Assembly: GCF_024399335.1 (NCBI RefSeq)
Contig: NZ_CP075339.1
Coordinates: forward strand, 1,798,001-1,862,000
Direction: 5' to 3'
DNA: 64,000 nucleotides
Origin: Leucobacter aridicollis
GTDB lineage: Bacteria; Actinomycetota; Actinomycetes; Actinomycetales; Microbacteriaceae
Program-made: the position numbers and the translations under genes
Notes under the pieces: model-generated
Database searches by the model: none
The model's input: the letters and a program-made list of their open reading frames with translations, nothing else
Told to the model about the DNA's origin: nothing
Shown here: piece after piece, positions 52,656 through 64,000 of the stretch
Layout of the letters: every line of letters starts with the position of its first letter
How positions within the stretch are numbered: position 1 is the first letter of the stretch

Positions 52656-53870
52656 CTAGCTTCCCACAACGCCCGCGGTAAGCCGCGACATCGGCTCGCT
52701 CAGCGCGGTGAGCTTCGCCGCGAGCTCGTTGCGCTTCGTCGCATCCACGGTGTCATACGATACAAAGCCAGCCTCGTAGGAGCCGTATCCGGCGAGCGTG
52801 TCGAGCATGTCGACGAAGCGTGCGTCGAGTTCGGTGGCGAGTTCCTCACCGCCGTTCGCGACGAGCAGCGCGCGCACGGTATCGAAGGCAACCTGCGCCC
52901 CCTCGACATTCGCGGTGAAGTCGTACAGGTCGGTGTGCGCGAACTCGTTTTCTTCCCCCGGGAGCTTTCCGTCAGGCGCAGCAACCTCATCGAGCAGCCC
53001 CTTCGCCCCCTCAGTGATGTCGGCGAGAGTCAGCGTGAAGTCGGGGCTCCTCACCTTGTCGTTGAGCTCGGAGATGTCAGCGACGAGCTGATCGCCAATT
53101 GTTGCGCGCTCCTCGGGCGTGAGCGCAACGAGGTCATCCTTCGGGTAGTGGTTCTTCTCAGGCTGCGAGTAGTTCTCGATGGCCCGGTCGAGCCACAGAT
53201 CCTGTTCGATTCGATGAAAGCCAGTGAACGGCAGCCCCTCCTCGATCGCGCCTGGCTTTCGATAGTCGATCTTCGGATCGAGATCCCCAAACTGCTCCGC
53301 GGTTGGCTCGATCCGTTCGTAGTTGATACGCGCGATTGGGAACAGCGCGCGCGCCTCGTCGTCGTTGCCTGCCTTGTACGCTGCAACGAACTCTCCCACC
53401 CGCGGAACGAGCTCCTCGGTTTGGGTCTTCACGTAGGCAACGTACTGCGCAACCACTGCGTCCTCCTCCGGCGTGGTCGCGACAGCGTCGCCACTCACAG
53501 TGAACGCGGCATGGCCGACGCCAGCACCGATCATGCCTGGTTTGCACGCAGTGAAGTACTCCCCTGGGCCAACCTGCACCGTGAGGTCCCGGCTGGTGCC
53601 TGGCGCAATGTTCTCAACCTCGCCGACGATAGTGAGCTTGTTGCTGCCGAGCAGATAGAACTCGGTGACCTTCGTCCCGTCGTTCTGCACAGTGAAGGTC
53701 AGGGTGCCGCTCGTTCCGGTCGCGTTGGCAACCTCGCAGCCCTCATCGTTCGCGGTGACTGCAATTGACGTTGCGTTCGGGGCTCCATTTGGTACGCACC
53801 CAGCAAGCAAGAGGGCTGTTGCGCTAAGCGCAGCAACAGCGGCAGCGTTGCGAAGATTGGATGAGGTCAT
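52656..53870 (-). CDS. efeO: Iron uptake lipoprotein EfeO
   Basis: The extracytoplasmic iron-binding component of EfeUOB, 404 residues from the ATG at 53870 (AAAGGAA upstream). The lipobox is LLAGC (about residue 25). A cupredoxin-like N-terminal domain (about 35-130, [21 protein letters not shown]) precedes a peptidase-M75/imelysin-type domain (about 140-400) with the conserved HxxE in [12 protein letters not shown]. The ATG overlaps the efeU stop (ATGA). EfeO is thought to pass iron to EfeU. Confidence 0.95.
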   Translation of the reverse strand: MTSSNLRNAAAVAALSATALLLAGCVPNGAPNATSIAVTANDEGCEVANATGTSGTLTFTVQNDGTKVTEFYLLGSNKLTIVGEVENIAPGTSRDLTVQVGPGEYFTACKPGMIGAGVGHAAFTVSGDAVATTPEEDAVVAQYVAYVKTQTEELVPRVGEFVAAYKAGNDDEARALFPIARINYERIEPTAEQFGDLDPKIDYRKPGAIEEGLPFTGFHRIEQDLWLDRAIENYSQPEKNHYPKDDLVALTPEERATIGDQLVADISELNDKVRSPDFTLTLADITEGAKGLLDEVAAPDGKLPGEENEFAHTDLYDFTANVEGAQVAFDTVRALLVANGGEELATELDARFVDMLDTLAGYGSYEAGFVSYDTVDATKRNELAAKLTALSEPMSRLTAGVVGS

Positions 53871-54754
53871 GGGCGTTCCTTTCGTGTGGCGTGCTGCCCG
53901 GCGTACGAACGCACGAGGAAGAGTGGCAGCGTGATGATGAGATAGCCCGCCCACGCGAGCACCTCGAGTTTGGTCATTTCAGGTGCGAAGCCGAGTGTTC
54001 CCTTGAGGATCACGGCGATCAACCCGTCTGGCGCGATGATGTGCGAAACGTTGAACGCCCACGCGGCCTCCCCAAACCATGCAGCGACGACAGGCCCGGC
54101 GCCCTCTGGCGCCGCAACAAACGGTCCCGGCAAGAACCCAGCCTCTTGCAGGTCGTGGATCCCGTACGCCAGCACACCGGCGGCGAAGACGAGCAGCAAC
54201 ACTCCAGTCCACCTGAAGAACACCGTGAGGTTGACCCTCAGGAGGCCTTTGTACAGCGCCCAGCCGATCGCGATGGCAATCAGGATGCCGGAGATCGCGG
54301 TGAGAAAACCGACAAGGGGCGCCGTGCCGCTCGCGCGGGTTGTCGCCCAGATGAAGAGTGCAGTCTCGATGCCCTCGCGGGCAACCGAGACGAATCCGAT
54401 CAAGGCAACCGCCCACCCTGAGCCGACAAGCGCACGATCGACCTGGCCGCGGAGCTCGCCACTGATGCCACGCGACATCTTCAGCATCCAGAACACCATC
54501 CACGTCACCATCGCGACCGCAAGGATCGAGAGGGAACCACCAATGGCCTCCTGTGCGGTAAACGACAGCCCGTATGCGCCGTAGGTCAGGATCGCGCCGA
54601 GCCCGAGCGAAAGCAGGATCGCTGCCGCGACACCGAGCCAAATCTTTCGGGCGGCGTCGGGCCGGTTGAGCTTTCCGACGTAGGCAAGTAGGACCCCGAC
54701 GACGAGCGCCGCCTCGAGCCCCTCGCGAAGGCCGATCAGCAGGGTCGCAATCAT
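53867..54754 (-). CDS. efeU: Ferrous iron permease EfeU (FTR1 family)
   Basis: A membrane permease of 295 residues with seven or so membrane segments. Both FTR1 iron-binding motifs are intact: REGLEAAL (residues 10-17) and REGIETALF (near residue 130). It is the first gene of efeU-efeO-efeB on the minus strand. The ATG has GAAAGG upstream, and a DtxR-like palindrome lies about 37 bp before it, indicating iron-dependent repression. Confidence 0.96.
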   Translation of the reverse strand: MIATLLIGLREGLEAALVVGVLLAYVGKLNRPDAARKIWLGVAAAILLSLGLGAILTYGAYGLSFTAQEAIGGSLSILAVAMVTWMVFWMLKMSRGISGELRGQVDRALVGSGWAVALIGFVSVAREGIETALFIWATTRASGTAPLVGFLTAISGILIAIAIGWALYKGLLRVNLTVFFRWTGVLLLVFAAGVLAYGIHDLQEAGFLPGPFVAAPEGAGPVVAAWFGEAAWAFNVSHIIAPDGLIAVILKGTLGFAPEMTKLEVLAWAGYLIITLPLFLVRSYAGQHATRKERP

Positions 54755-54786
54755 GGGCTGCCTTTCACTGAAACATTCATCTGTTC

Positions 54787-54806
54787 TAGGTAAGGCACGC
54801 CTTACT
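54787..54806 (-). promoter_or_regulatory. DtxR/IdeR-like iron box upstream of efeU
   Basis: The core TAAGGCACGCCTTA (54791-54804) is a perfect 14-bp palindrome; TAGG precedes it on the plus strand, giving TAGGTAAGGC, which resembles one half of the DtxR consensus TTAGGTTAGCCTAACCTAA. It sits in the efeU promoter region, so repression by an iron-loaded DtxR protein is likely. Confidence 0.75.
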
Positions 54807-54822
54807 CGGAAACATTAGCACG

Positions 54823-54837
54823 ATTCATCTGATGAAT
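54823..54837. promoter_or_regulatory. Second palindrome upstream of the efe operon
   Basis: ATTCATCTGATGAAT, a perfect 7-1-7 inverted repeat. ATTCATCTG occurs again at 54775-54783 on the near side of the iron box, so the box is flanked by copies of this sequence. The cognate protein is unknown. Confidence 0.5.
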
Positions 54838-54943
54838 GGAACAGCCCGTGGATTGGGAGGGGCCACCGAAAAGACGTGCCGTCGACTGGGCGGGCCGAAT
54901 GAACCAGGTGCCGCAATTCCACTAAGCTAGAGCGGTAGCACAC

Positions 54944-55017
54944 GGGGCGTTAGCTCAGTCGGTTAGAGCACTGGACTCATAATCCATCGGTCGCGGGTTC
55001 AAGTCCCGCACGCCCTA
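54944..55017 (+). tRNA. tRNA with CAU anticodon (Ile2 or elongator Met)
   Basis: A 74-nt cloverleaf: acceptor GGGGCGT/ACGCCCT (first pair G-T), D-arm GCTC...GAGC, anticodon loop CTCATAA, T-arm GCGGG/CCCGC. CCA is not encoded. The variable and T regions resemble lysidine-modified tRNA-Ile2 (GGTCGC...GGTTCAAGTCC), but elongator Met cannot be excluded by eye. TAAGCT at 54923-54928 is a plausible -10. Confidence 0.93.
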
Positions 55018-55311
55018 CTCATCGCCGTGTCGCCCAAGGTTCGCCTCCGGGGCAGCAAGGTTCGCCTCCGGGCTGGCAAAGCCCCGACATGTCCATGCGG
55101 CGCCCACCAGGTCTTCCCATGTGGTCCGGAAGTTTGGGCCTATGCCTGGTCTCGCATCACAGAATTGTTACGTTCGCCTGCTCGGCGAAGCAAAACGAGT
55201 AGGGTTGCCTGCAGGGCTGCTGACAACGGCGTCGCCAGTCCGCCCTCTTCAGGCTCCACCGCTGAGCTACCGTGTGACGAGCGTCCGAGTGGTGTTCGCA
55301 CGCGCAAGCGA
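55018..55311. other. Gene-free region between the CAU tRNA and the DMT transporter
   Basis: No gene is supported in this 294-bp convergent region. It contains a 17-bp direct repeat, CAAGGTTCGCCTCCGGG, at 55035-55051 and 55056-55072 (21-bp step), beginning 18 nt after the tRNA. No obvious terminator was found. Confidence 0.6.
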
Positions 55312-56313
55312 CTACTCCGCGTCGTCTGGGGTGACAACTGGCAACTTGCCAGTGTGGTCGAGTACCGACTGGCCCGACTGGGGGTGGAACCGCGAAATGC
55401 CGATGACCCCGATCATCGCTGTCGCCCCTGTTACCGCGAAGGCGATTGCGACCCAGAGCGGCGCATCGGCGGCCTCCCCGAGGATGAGGATGCCGATGAG
55501 CACCGCCACCATCGGGTCGATGACCGTGAGTCCCGCGACCACGAGGTCCGGCGGCCCAGACGAGTAGGCGTTCTGCACAAACAGCATGCCGAGCAGTCCG
55601 CCTGCGGCAAGAGCAGCGACGCATGTCCACGTCAGCCACTCGAAGTCGCCCTGCTGGAAACGCGAGATGACCACCTTCGCGAATGTCGCGACGAAGCCGT
55701 AGAGCACTCCGGCGCCGACGATGTAGATGAGCGCGATGCCACGGTGGCGGTAGAGCACGAACATCACGAGCGCCGCAAGGAGCACGACGCCGAACGTGAT
55801 GAGGATCGCGATGAGTTTCGAGTCTGTGACGACCTGGTCGGCGACGTTCGTCGCCGCGACGAAGACAAACACCGCGATACTCACGACCGCAAGAGCGATC
55901 GAGGCGGTGACGCGCTTTCCGAGCTTGACCCCAGAAACCCGGGAGTTCAGCACTGAGGTGATGATGAGGCCGACGACGCCGATCGGCTGGACTATCGTGA
56001 TCGGCGACAGTGAGAGCGAACCGATCTGGAAGACGACTGCGAGCCCAAGTAGCACTGTTCCCACCACCCAGGAGGGTCTCCTGAGCAGCTTGAGCATATG
56101 CCTGATTGAGAGCCCCGCGTGGGCGCTCTCCCCCGTGAGACGTTCGACCTTGTTCAGGCCGCGCGACTGGTACTGCGCGCCAAAGGCGAGAAGTGCTGCA
56201 CCGATAAGCGCGAGCGGAATCCCCCAGAACTGCCTGGGGTCAACGGCCATGGCCTCGGTCGCAGCCGTGACGATGGTGTCGAGCGCCTGTGGCAGCTCTG
56301 TGGGTGAGATCAC
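55312..56313 (-). CDS. DMT-superfamily transporter
   Basis: A 333-residue membrane protein with nine or ten hydrophobic segments. It begins with a longer N-terminal region before QFWGIPLALIGAALLAFGAQ. Segments such as PSWVVGTVLLGLAVVFQIGSL and SPITIVQPIGVVGLIITSVL resemble the actinobacterial DMT/NIPA-like permeases. The C-terminus is hydrophilic. The substrate is unknown. The GTG start lies 9 bp after the gmk stop on the same strand, so it may be the last gene of the pyr operon. rpoZ, which follows gmk in many actinobacteria, is not here. Confidence 0.87.
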   Translation of the reverse strand: MISPTELPQALDTIVTAATEAMAVDPRQFWGIPLALIGAALLAFGAQYQSRGLNKVERLTGESAHAGLSIRHMLKLLRRPSWVVGTVLLGLAVVFQIGSLSLSPITIVQPIGVVGLIITSVLNSRVSGVKLGKRVTASIALAVVSIAVFVFVAATNVADQVVTDSKLIAILITFGVVLLAALVMFVLYRHRGIALIYIVGAGVLYGFVATFAKVVISRFQQGDFEWLTWTCVAALAAGGLLGMLFVQNAYSSGPPDLVVAGLTVIDPMVAVLIGILILGEAADAPLWVAIAFAVTGATAMIGVIGISRFHPQSGQSVLDHTGKLPVVTPDDAE

Positions 56314-56322
56314 CTGGAAAGC

Positions 56323-57225
56323 TTAGCTGTCGCCGCGCATGAGCTCAACGAGGCGTGCGGCAGCAGTCTCAACCTCATCGTTCACGATGATCTCATCGAA
56401 CTCATCAGCGGCTGCAAGTTCGATCTTCGCGGTCTCGAGCCGGCGGACGCGCTCCTCCTCGCCTTCGGTACCTCGACCGACGAGCCTGCGCACAAGTTCG
56501 TCCCAGCTCGGCGGCGCGAGAAACACGAGTCGGGCGTCTGGCATGCTCTGCCGTACCTGACGTGCACCCTGCAGGTCGATTTCCAGGAGCACGACTTCGC
56601 CACGCGCGCTCGCGTCCATGACGGGACCGCGCGGGGTCCCATACCGGTATTTGTTATGCACTGTCGCCCACTCGAGCAACTCGTCAGCGGCGAGCATCCT
56701 GTCGAAGTCTTCGTCAGTGACGAAGAAGTAGTGCACACCATCGATCTCGCCGGGGCGCGGCGCCCGGGTCGTGGCAGAGACTGAGAGCTTCACGTCTGGG
56801 TGATTGTCGCGCACATAGGTCGCGACAGTCCCCTTGCCGACAGCCGTCGGTCCGGCAAGCACGGTGAGCGGCGGTCGCTCCCCGCGCGGTAGCGCGCCTG
56901 AGCGCTCACGCACGAACGTCTCGAGCCGTTCGCGCTGCAGCGCGCCAAGCCCACCGAGTCGCTTGCGCTCCGAGATCTGCAGCTCGTCACGAATGCGCTC
57001 CGCTTTCACCTGCCCGATGGAGGGAAACGAGAGGAGGTAGTCGGTGATCCTCAGCGTGGCCGCGGCGTGGCCGGGCACCTTCGAGTACTCGAGCACCTTG
57101 AGCGGTGAGATCTCGCCGCCGCGCAGCTTGCGCTTCAACTCGGCGCGAGCCTGACGCGCCGCCACGGCCGCCTTGTTTGCCGCGACCCGGTCTACCTCCG
57201 GCATTCCTGCCTGCTGCTTCGTCAT
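56323..57225 (-). CDS. gmk: mIHF-guanylate kinase fusion
   Basis: A 300-residue fusion. Residues about 12-106 match actinobacterial integration host factor: [20 protein letters not shown], then [15 protein letters not shown] (helix-two-turn-helix) and [15 protein letters not shown]. Residues about 118-300 are guanylate kinase: P-loop GPTAVGKGT (125-133), [25 protein letters not shown]-like [16 protein letters not shown] and [10 protein letters not shown]. The kinase converts GMP to GDP; mIHF binds DNA non-specifically. In M. tuberculosis mihF (Rv1388) and gmk (Rv1389) are adjacent separate genes. The ATG overlaps the pyrF stop (ATGA). Confidence 0.95.
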   Translation of the reverse strand: MTKQQAGMPEVDRVAANKAAVAARQARAELKRKLRGGEISPLKVLEYSKVPGHAAATLRITDYLLSFPSIGQVKAERIRDELQISERKRLGGLGALQRERLETFVRERSGALPRGERPPLTVLAGPTAVGKGTVATYVRDNHPDVKLSVSATTRAPRPGEIDGVHYFFVTDEDFDRMLAADELLEWATVHNKYRYGTPRGPVMDASARGEVVLLEIDLQGARQVRQSMPDARLVFLAPPSWDELVRRLVGRGTEGEEERVRRLETAKIELAAADEFDEIIVNDEVETAAARLVELMRGDS

Positions 57226-58078
57226 GATCTCCCGTAGAGCGCCTCAGTGATACGTTCGGCCCGGTCTTGGACGCGGGCCGCGAGGCCATCGCCTCCACCA
57301 CTAAGGATACTGCGCGATTCGTTCGCGAGCACAGCGTGGCCGATCCCCCCGAAGATCGAGGCAGCGTCCTCGATCCGCGCGCCCTGGTGGCCGAAGCCCG
57401 GAGCGAGCACTGGAAGCGCCGGGCTGACGCGCTCAGCCGTATCGATGCCGAAGTCGGCGAGGGTGAGCGTCGCACCGAGCACAACGCCCACTGAACCGAC
57501 GCCGTCCGTCGGGTGTTCGGCGGCGTTGAACGCGTTCGCGCTCGCGACCATTGACTCGGCGAGCGTCTGACCGTCGCCGCGCACCGCGGTCTGCACCGCA
57601 CGCGCCTCGGGATTTGACGTGGCCGCGAGCACGAACAGCCCCTTGCCGTGCTCGCGCACGTACGGGAACGCCCCGGCGAGCGTCTCGAAGCCCATATATG
57701 GCGCGACTGTCATCGCGTCTGCTTCGAGCGGCGAGCCAGGCGCGAGCCAGGCCTCGGCGTACGCGGCGAACGTCGAACCAATGTCTCCGCGTTTCACGTC
57801 GGCGACGATAAGCACGCCAGCGTCACGCGCGTCCGCGAAGACACGCTCCAGCGCGACGAAGCCAGCGGAGCCGAAACGCTCGTAGAAGGAGATCTGGGGC
57901 TTCACGCACGCTGCGACGCCGGCGGCGGCCGCGACGACGTCGCGGCCCATCCGCTCGGCGCCTGCGGGTGAATCGTCAAGCCCCCACTCGGCGAGGAGCG
58001 GCGCGTGCGGGTCGATACCCACGCACAGGTGCCGGCTCGCGGCGAACTCCGCCGCGAGCCTGGCACCGAAGCTCGGCA

Positions 58079-58082
<4 letters not shown>
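57222..58082 (-). CDS. pyrF: Orotidine 5'-phosphate decarboxylase
   Basis: The last step of UMP synthesis. It has 286 residues, the longer group found in actinobacteria. The N-terminal substrate motif [17 protein letters not shown] and the catalytic Asp-Lys-Asp region [19 protein letters not shown] are clear, with [10 protein letters not shown] near the phosphate site. The GTG start (followed by ATG) overlaps the carB stop by 4 nt, and the stop overlaps the gmk start. Confidence 0.95.
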
Positions 58083-61372
<3,290 letters not shown>

Positions 61373-61378
61373 GTCTGG

Positions 61379-62587
61379 TTAAGCTCCCTGAGTGGTGGTG
61401 TCGTCGGCTGCGGCGCGGTCTTGGACCAGAGCGCGGAAGCGGTCGAACAGGTAGAAGGCATCGTGCGGGCCGGCGGCCGCCTCGGGGTGGTACTGCACCG
61501 AGAACGCTGGGATGTCGAGGCACTCGAGGCCCTCGACAACCTGATCGTTCAGGCTGTAGTGACTGACCTGGACGCGACCGAAGCCGGCAGGCGACTCGAA
61601 CTCGCCGTCGATCGGCGCGTCGACTGCGAAGCCGTGGTTCTGCGCGGTGATCTCGACGCGACCGGTGCGCTTGTCGAGCACTGGCTGGTTGATACCACGA
61701 TGCCCGAAGGGCAGCTTGTAGGTGTCGAGACCGAGCGCGCGGCCGAGCAGCTGGTTGCCGAAGCAGATACCGAAGTACGGCAGGCCGTCGCGCAGCAGCT
61801 GCGCGAGGAGCTCGACCTGTGCGTCGCTTGCAGCAGGGTCACCAGGGCCGTTCGAGTAGAAGAGCGAGTCTGGTGCGAGCTCGCGGATCTCTTCGAGCGT
61901 CGTCTGCGCAGGCAGCACTGTCACATCGAAGCCGTGCTCCGAGAGGTACTGCACTGTCGCACGCTTGATGCCGAGGTCGAGCACTGCGATCGAGCCGACG
62001 CGCTGGACGCCCTCGGCAGACGGCACCTCATACCGCTCAGGGGTCGTGACCTCCGCCGACAGGTTCTTTCCCGCCATACCAGCCTGGTCACGAACGAGCG
62101 CGAGTTGCTCGTCAGCTGACAGCTCGAGGTCTGCACCCGAGAACACGCCAGCGCGCATGGCGCCGACCGAACGGATCTTCCGGGTGACGGCCCGGGTGTC
62201 GATCCCGGAGATGCCGACGACGCCGTCGTTGACAAGATCCTCATCGAGTGAGCGCTGGGCGCGGAAGTTTGATACCCGACGAGCCGGATCGCGGACGACG
62301 AAGCCCTCGACCCAAATCTTGCGAGACTCCATATCGGTGTCGTTTACACCGGTGTTTCCGATGTGCGGCGCGGTCATCATCACGATCTGCCCCGCATACG
62401 AGGGATCGGTCAACGTCTCCTGGTACCCGGTCATCCCCGTCGAGAACACAATCTCGCCAAGCGAGCGTCCGGTCGCGCCGTATGCGCGACCTTCGTATCG
62501 CGTACCATCCTCGATCACGAGCACAGCTGCTCCTGTGGGGAGTGCGGATGCTGGCGGCACCGTCACTTCATTCGTCGTCGTGGTCAC
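61379..62587 (-). CDS. carA: Carbamoyl-phosphate synthase small subunit
   Basis: The glutaminase subunit supplying ammonia to CarB, 402 residues. The N-terminal domain begins VLVIEDGTRYEGRAYGA and includes FSTGMTGYQETLTDPSYAGQ. The class I glutaminase has the nucleophile in YFGICFGNQLLGRAL and the His/Glu pair in QYHPEAAAGPHDA. The start is GTG, overlapping the upstream membrane-protein stop (GTGA). Confidence 0.97.
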   Translation of the reverse strand: MTTTTNEVTVPPASALPTGAAVLVIEDGTRYEGRAYGATGRSLGEIVFSTGMTGYQETLTDPSYAGQIVMMTAPHIGNTGVNDTDMESRKIWVEGFVVRDPARRVSNFRAQRSLDEDLVNDGVVGISGIDTRAVTRKIRSVGAMRAGVFSGADLELSADEQLALVRDQAGMAGKNLSAEVTTPERYEVPSAEGVQRVGSIAVLDLGIKRATVQYLSEHGFDVTVLPAQTTLEEIRELAPDSLFYSNGPGDPAASDAQVELLAQLLRDGLPYFGICFGNQLLGRALGLDTYKLPFGHRGINQPVLDKRTGRVEITAQNHGFAVDAPIDGEFESPAGFGRVQVSHYSLNDQVVEGLECLDIPAFSVQYHPEAAAGPHDAFYLFDRFRALVQDRAAADDTTTQGA

Positions 62588-63141
62588 GCGTCCTCCTGGC
62601 TCGTGTGGGTGGTCTTGCTTGAAGCAATTGGGGGTGAAAAGTTCTCGGTGGCTGTGCCCGGGGCGATCTCGCCAACTGCGGCTGCGAATCGTCGCTGGTC
62701 GCCAACCGTCGAAAAACGGAAACTCGACTCGACTGGGCGCCCATCGGTGCCCTCCCAGCCCAGCAGCGCGAGGCCATCGCGTTCGACGACCTTTCCGATG
62801 CGGCCACCGGCCGAGTCGGTGCCGCGCACGCTTGCAGCGGCGAGGTGGACCGGGCGTTCGCCTGTCACAGCAATCTCGACGCCGTCGCGGCGAACCGTGA
62901 CGTCAGCCCAACCCTTGTAGCGCAGGCCCGGGATCGCGAGCCGCTCAAGCGGCGCGCCCGCCGGCGTCGTCGAGACGTAGCCGACGTGCTCGAACGTCTG
63001 CACGACGTCACCGGCGAGGCCGTGGTCGGGCAGCGCGAGCCCTGCGTCGCGCCGATTGCGTGCGCGCCAGGCGAGCGCCATAAAGGTGAGGATCCCGGAG
63101 GCGATGACGAGCCACAGGATCAGGAACATTGTGCGGCTCAT
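62584..63141 (-). CDS. Conserved single-pass membrane protein of the pyr operon (Rv1382-like)
   Basis: A 185-residue protein with one N-terminal membrane segment (MFLILWLVIASGILTFMALAW) and a beta-rich cytoplasmic domain (GYVSTTPAGAPLERLAIPGL, YKGWADVTVRRDGVEIAVTG). The equivalent gene lies between pyrC and carA in M. tuberculosis (Rv1382), so the placement is conserved although no role is known. Both ends overlap neighbours by 4 nt (ATGA with pyrC, GTGA with carA), so it is translated as part of the operon. Confidence 0.88.
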   Translation of the reverse strand: MSRTMFLILWLVIASGILTFMALAWRARNRRDAGLALPDHGLAGDVVQTFEHVGYVSTTPAGAPLERLAIPGLRYKGWADVTVRRDGVEIAVTGERPVHLAAASVRGTDSAGGRIGKVVERDGLALLGWEGTDGRPVESSFRFSTVGDQRRFAAAVGEIAPGTATENFSPPIASSKTTHTSQEDA

Positions 63142-64000
63142 GCGCTCGCTCCGTTCTGTGCGTTCAAGTGCTGTGCAGCCGCATTCCGTGCAGCCGCGTG
63201 CTCGGCAACGAGTGCCGTGTCGATGAGCTCGCCGTCTGCGAGCGTCAGGTAGCCCTTCCTAATGGTGTGCGCGACCCGGCCTGGCAGCTCCATCCCGAGG
63301 AACGGCGAGTTTGTGCTGAGCCCATGCAGGCGCGCGGTGTCGAACACGCTGACGCCCTCGGGGTCGACGAGCACGATGTCGGCTGGCTGGCCGACGTCGA
63401 TGGCGCTCGGGTGCTCCCCGTCGGCGCCAACCGCGAGCCTGCCGATTTCGGCGGGCTTTCGCGACAGCAGCGCCTCGAGCTCGGCCCAGCTGGCGTGCCC
63501 GGGCTGGATGAGCGAGAGCAGCGCGATCGGGAAGGCCGATTCGAGGCCGACCATCCCGAACGCCGCCGAGTCCCACTCGCATTCCTTGGCTTCGACTGGA
63601 TGCGGCGCGTGGTCGGTGGCGACGATGTCAATGAGCCCGTCGGCGACGGCCTGCCTGAGCGCGCGAACGTCTTCCTCCCGACGAAGGGGCGGGTTCACCT
63701 TGTAGCGCGCGTCGTAGCTGCGCGCGAGATCCTCGGTGAGAATGAGGTGGTGTGGCGTCACCTCCGCGGTCACCTGAATGCCGCGAGCCTTCGCCCACCG
63801 AATCACCTCGACCGATCCGGCCGTCGACAGGTGGCAGATGTGCAGCCTCGCGCCGACGTGCTCTGCGAGCAGCACGTCGCGAGCGATGATCGATTCCTCG
63901 GCGACCGCTGGCCACCCCTTCAGTCCGAGCTCGCTTGAGAGCGCGCCCTCGTTCATCTGCGAGCCCTCGGTGAGGCGGGGATCCTGCGCGTGCTGCGCGA
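63138..64000 (-). CDS. pyrC: Dihydroorotase, 5' part beyond window edge
   Basis: Cyclises carbamoyl aspartate to dihydroorotate. The C-terminal 287 codons are visible and the frame is open to the edge (reading AQHAQDPRLTEGSQ before MNEGAL), so the ATG at 63956 is internal. Visible active-site features: LHICHLSTAGSVEVIRWA, AEVTPHHLILT (metal His), VNPPLRREEDV and VATDHAPHPVEAKE (catalytic Asp and His). pyrR and pyrB would be expected further upstream. Confidence 0.96.
   Translation of the reverse strand, partial: AQHAQDPRLTEGSQMNEGALSSELGLKGWPAVAEESIIARDVLLAEHVGARLHICHLSTAGSVEVIRWAKARGIQVTAEVTPHHLILTEDLARSYDARYKVNPPLRREEDVRALRQAVADGLIDIVATDHAPHPVEAKECEWDSAAFGMVGLESAFPIALLSLIQPGHASWAELEALLSRKPAEIGRLAVGADGEHPSAIDVGQPADIVLVDPEGVSVFDTARLHGLSTNSPFLGMELPGRVAHTIRKGYLTLADGELIDTALVAEHAAARNAAAQHLNAQNGASA

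Overview
The window is a dense, GC-rich actinobacterial chromosome segment. Gene content and order point to the family Microbacteriaceae, possibly Leucobacter. This is an inference from synteny (DUF3159-DUF3710-dut, sigA, glnA-glnE-glnA2, the mIHF-type guanylate kinase in the pyr operon), not from a marker-gene comparison. No prophage, insertion sequence, CRISPR array or classical genomic island was seen. Nearly everything is housekeeping metabolism, so the interest lies in fusions, lost neighbours, regulatory boxes and unusual repeat patterns.

Layout. 1-7.9 kb: aconitase (cut by the left edge), DUF3159, DUF3710 and dUTPase on the minus strand, DUF3093 and DUF4193, the septation protein SepH and a nucleotide pyrophosphatase-like phosphodiesterase. 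7.9-14.5 kb: topoisomerase IV (parC on plus, parE on minus) bracketing an ankyrin lipoprotein and an EamA transporter. 14.7-17.4 kb: a small zinc-binding protein, the primary sigma factor and a PAC2 protein. 17.5-20.7 kb: E3 (lpdA) and the two-lipoyl-domain E2 (sucB) of 2-oxoacid dehydrogenases. 20.8-30.1 kb: an orphan ORF where lipB-lipA would be expected, then DUF4191, RDD, glnA (with a GlnR-type box), a possible 25-aa peptide, glnE, glnA2, a SPOR-like protein and map. 30.4-35.1 kb: RNase P RNA, a degenerate zinc-ribbon protein, a Nif3-like protein and the metNIQ methionine importer. 35.3-40.2 kb: a long-form GAPDH, a universal stress protein, an MBL hydrolase, a flavin reductase, a DUF998-like membrane protein and tRNA-Val. 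40.6-43.3 kb: a BCCT transporter and an AhpE-type peroxiredoxin. 43.5-51.3 kb: pyruvate dehydrogenase E1 (aceE), a FasR-like activator and fabD-fabH-acpP-fabF. 51.3-54.8 kb: the EfeUOB iron importer behind a DtxR-like box. 54.9-64 kb: a CAU tRNA, a DMT transporter, and the operon pyrC-(membrane protein)-carA-carB-pyrF-mIHF::gmk, with pyrC cut by the right edge.

How the genes work together. AceE, SucB and LpdA can supply E1p, E2 and E3 for acetyl-CoA production. AceE is followed directly by the fatty-acid regulator and the fab genes that use acetyl-CoA. GlnA, its adenylyltransferase GlnE and GlnA2 form the nitrogen-assimilation cluster. The pyr operon couples UMP synthesis to guanylate kinase.

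Most notable observations: (i) an mIHF nucleoid-protein domain fused to guanylate kinase; (ii) lipB and lipA missing from an otherwise conserved block; (iii) a four-half-site GlnR-like box upstream of glnA; (iv) short imperfect tandem duplications, often including the stop codon, in four convergent 3'-3' intergenic regions; (v) a fab operon terminator that overlaps the end of the convergent efeB.
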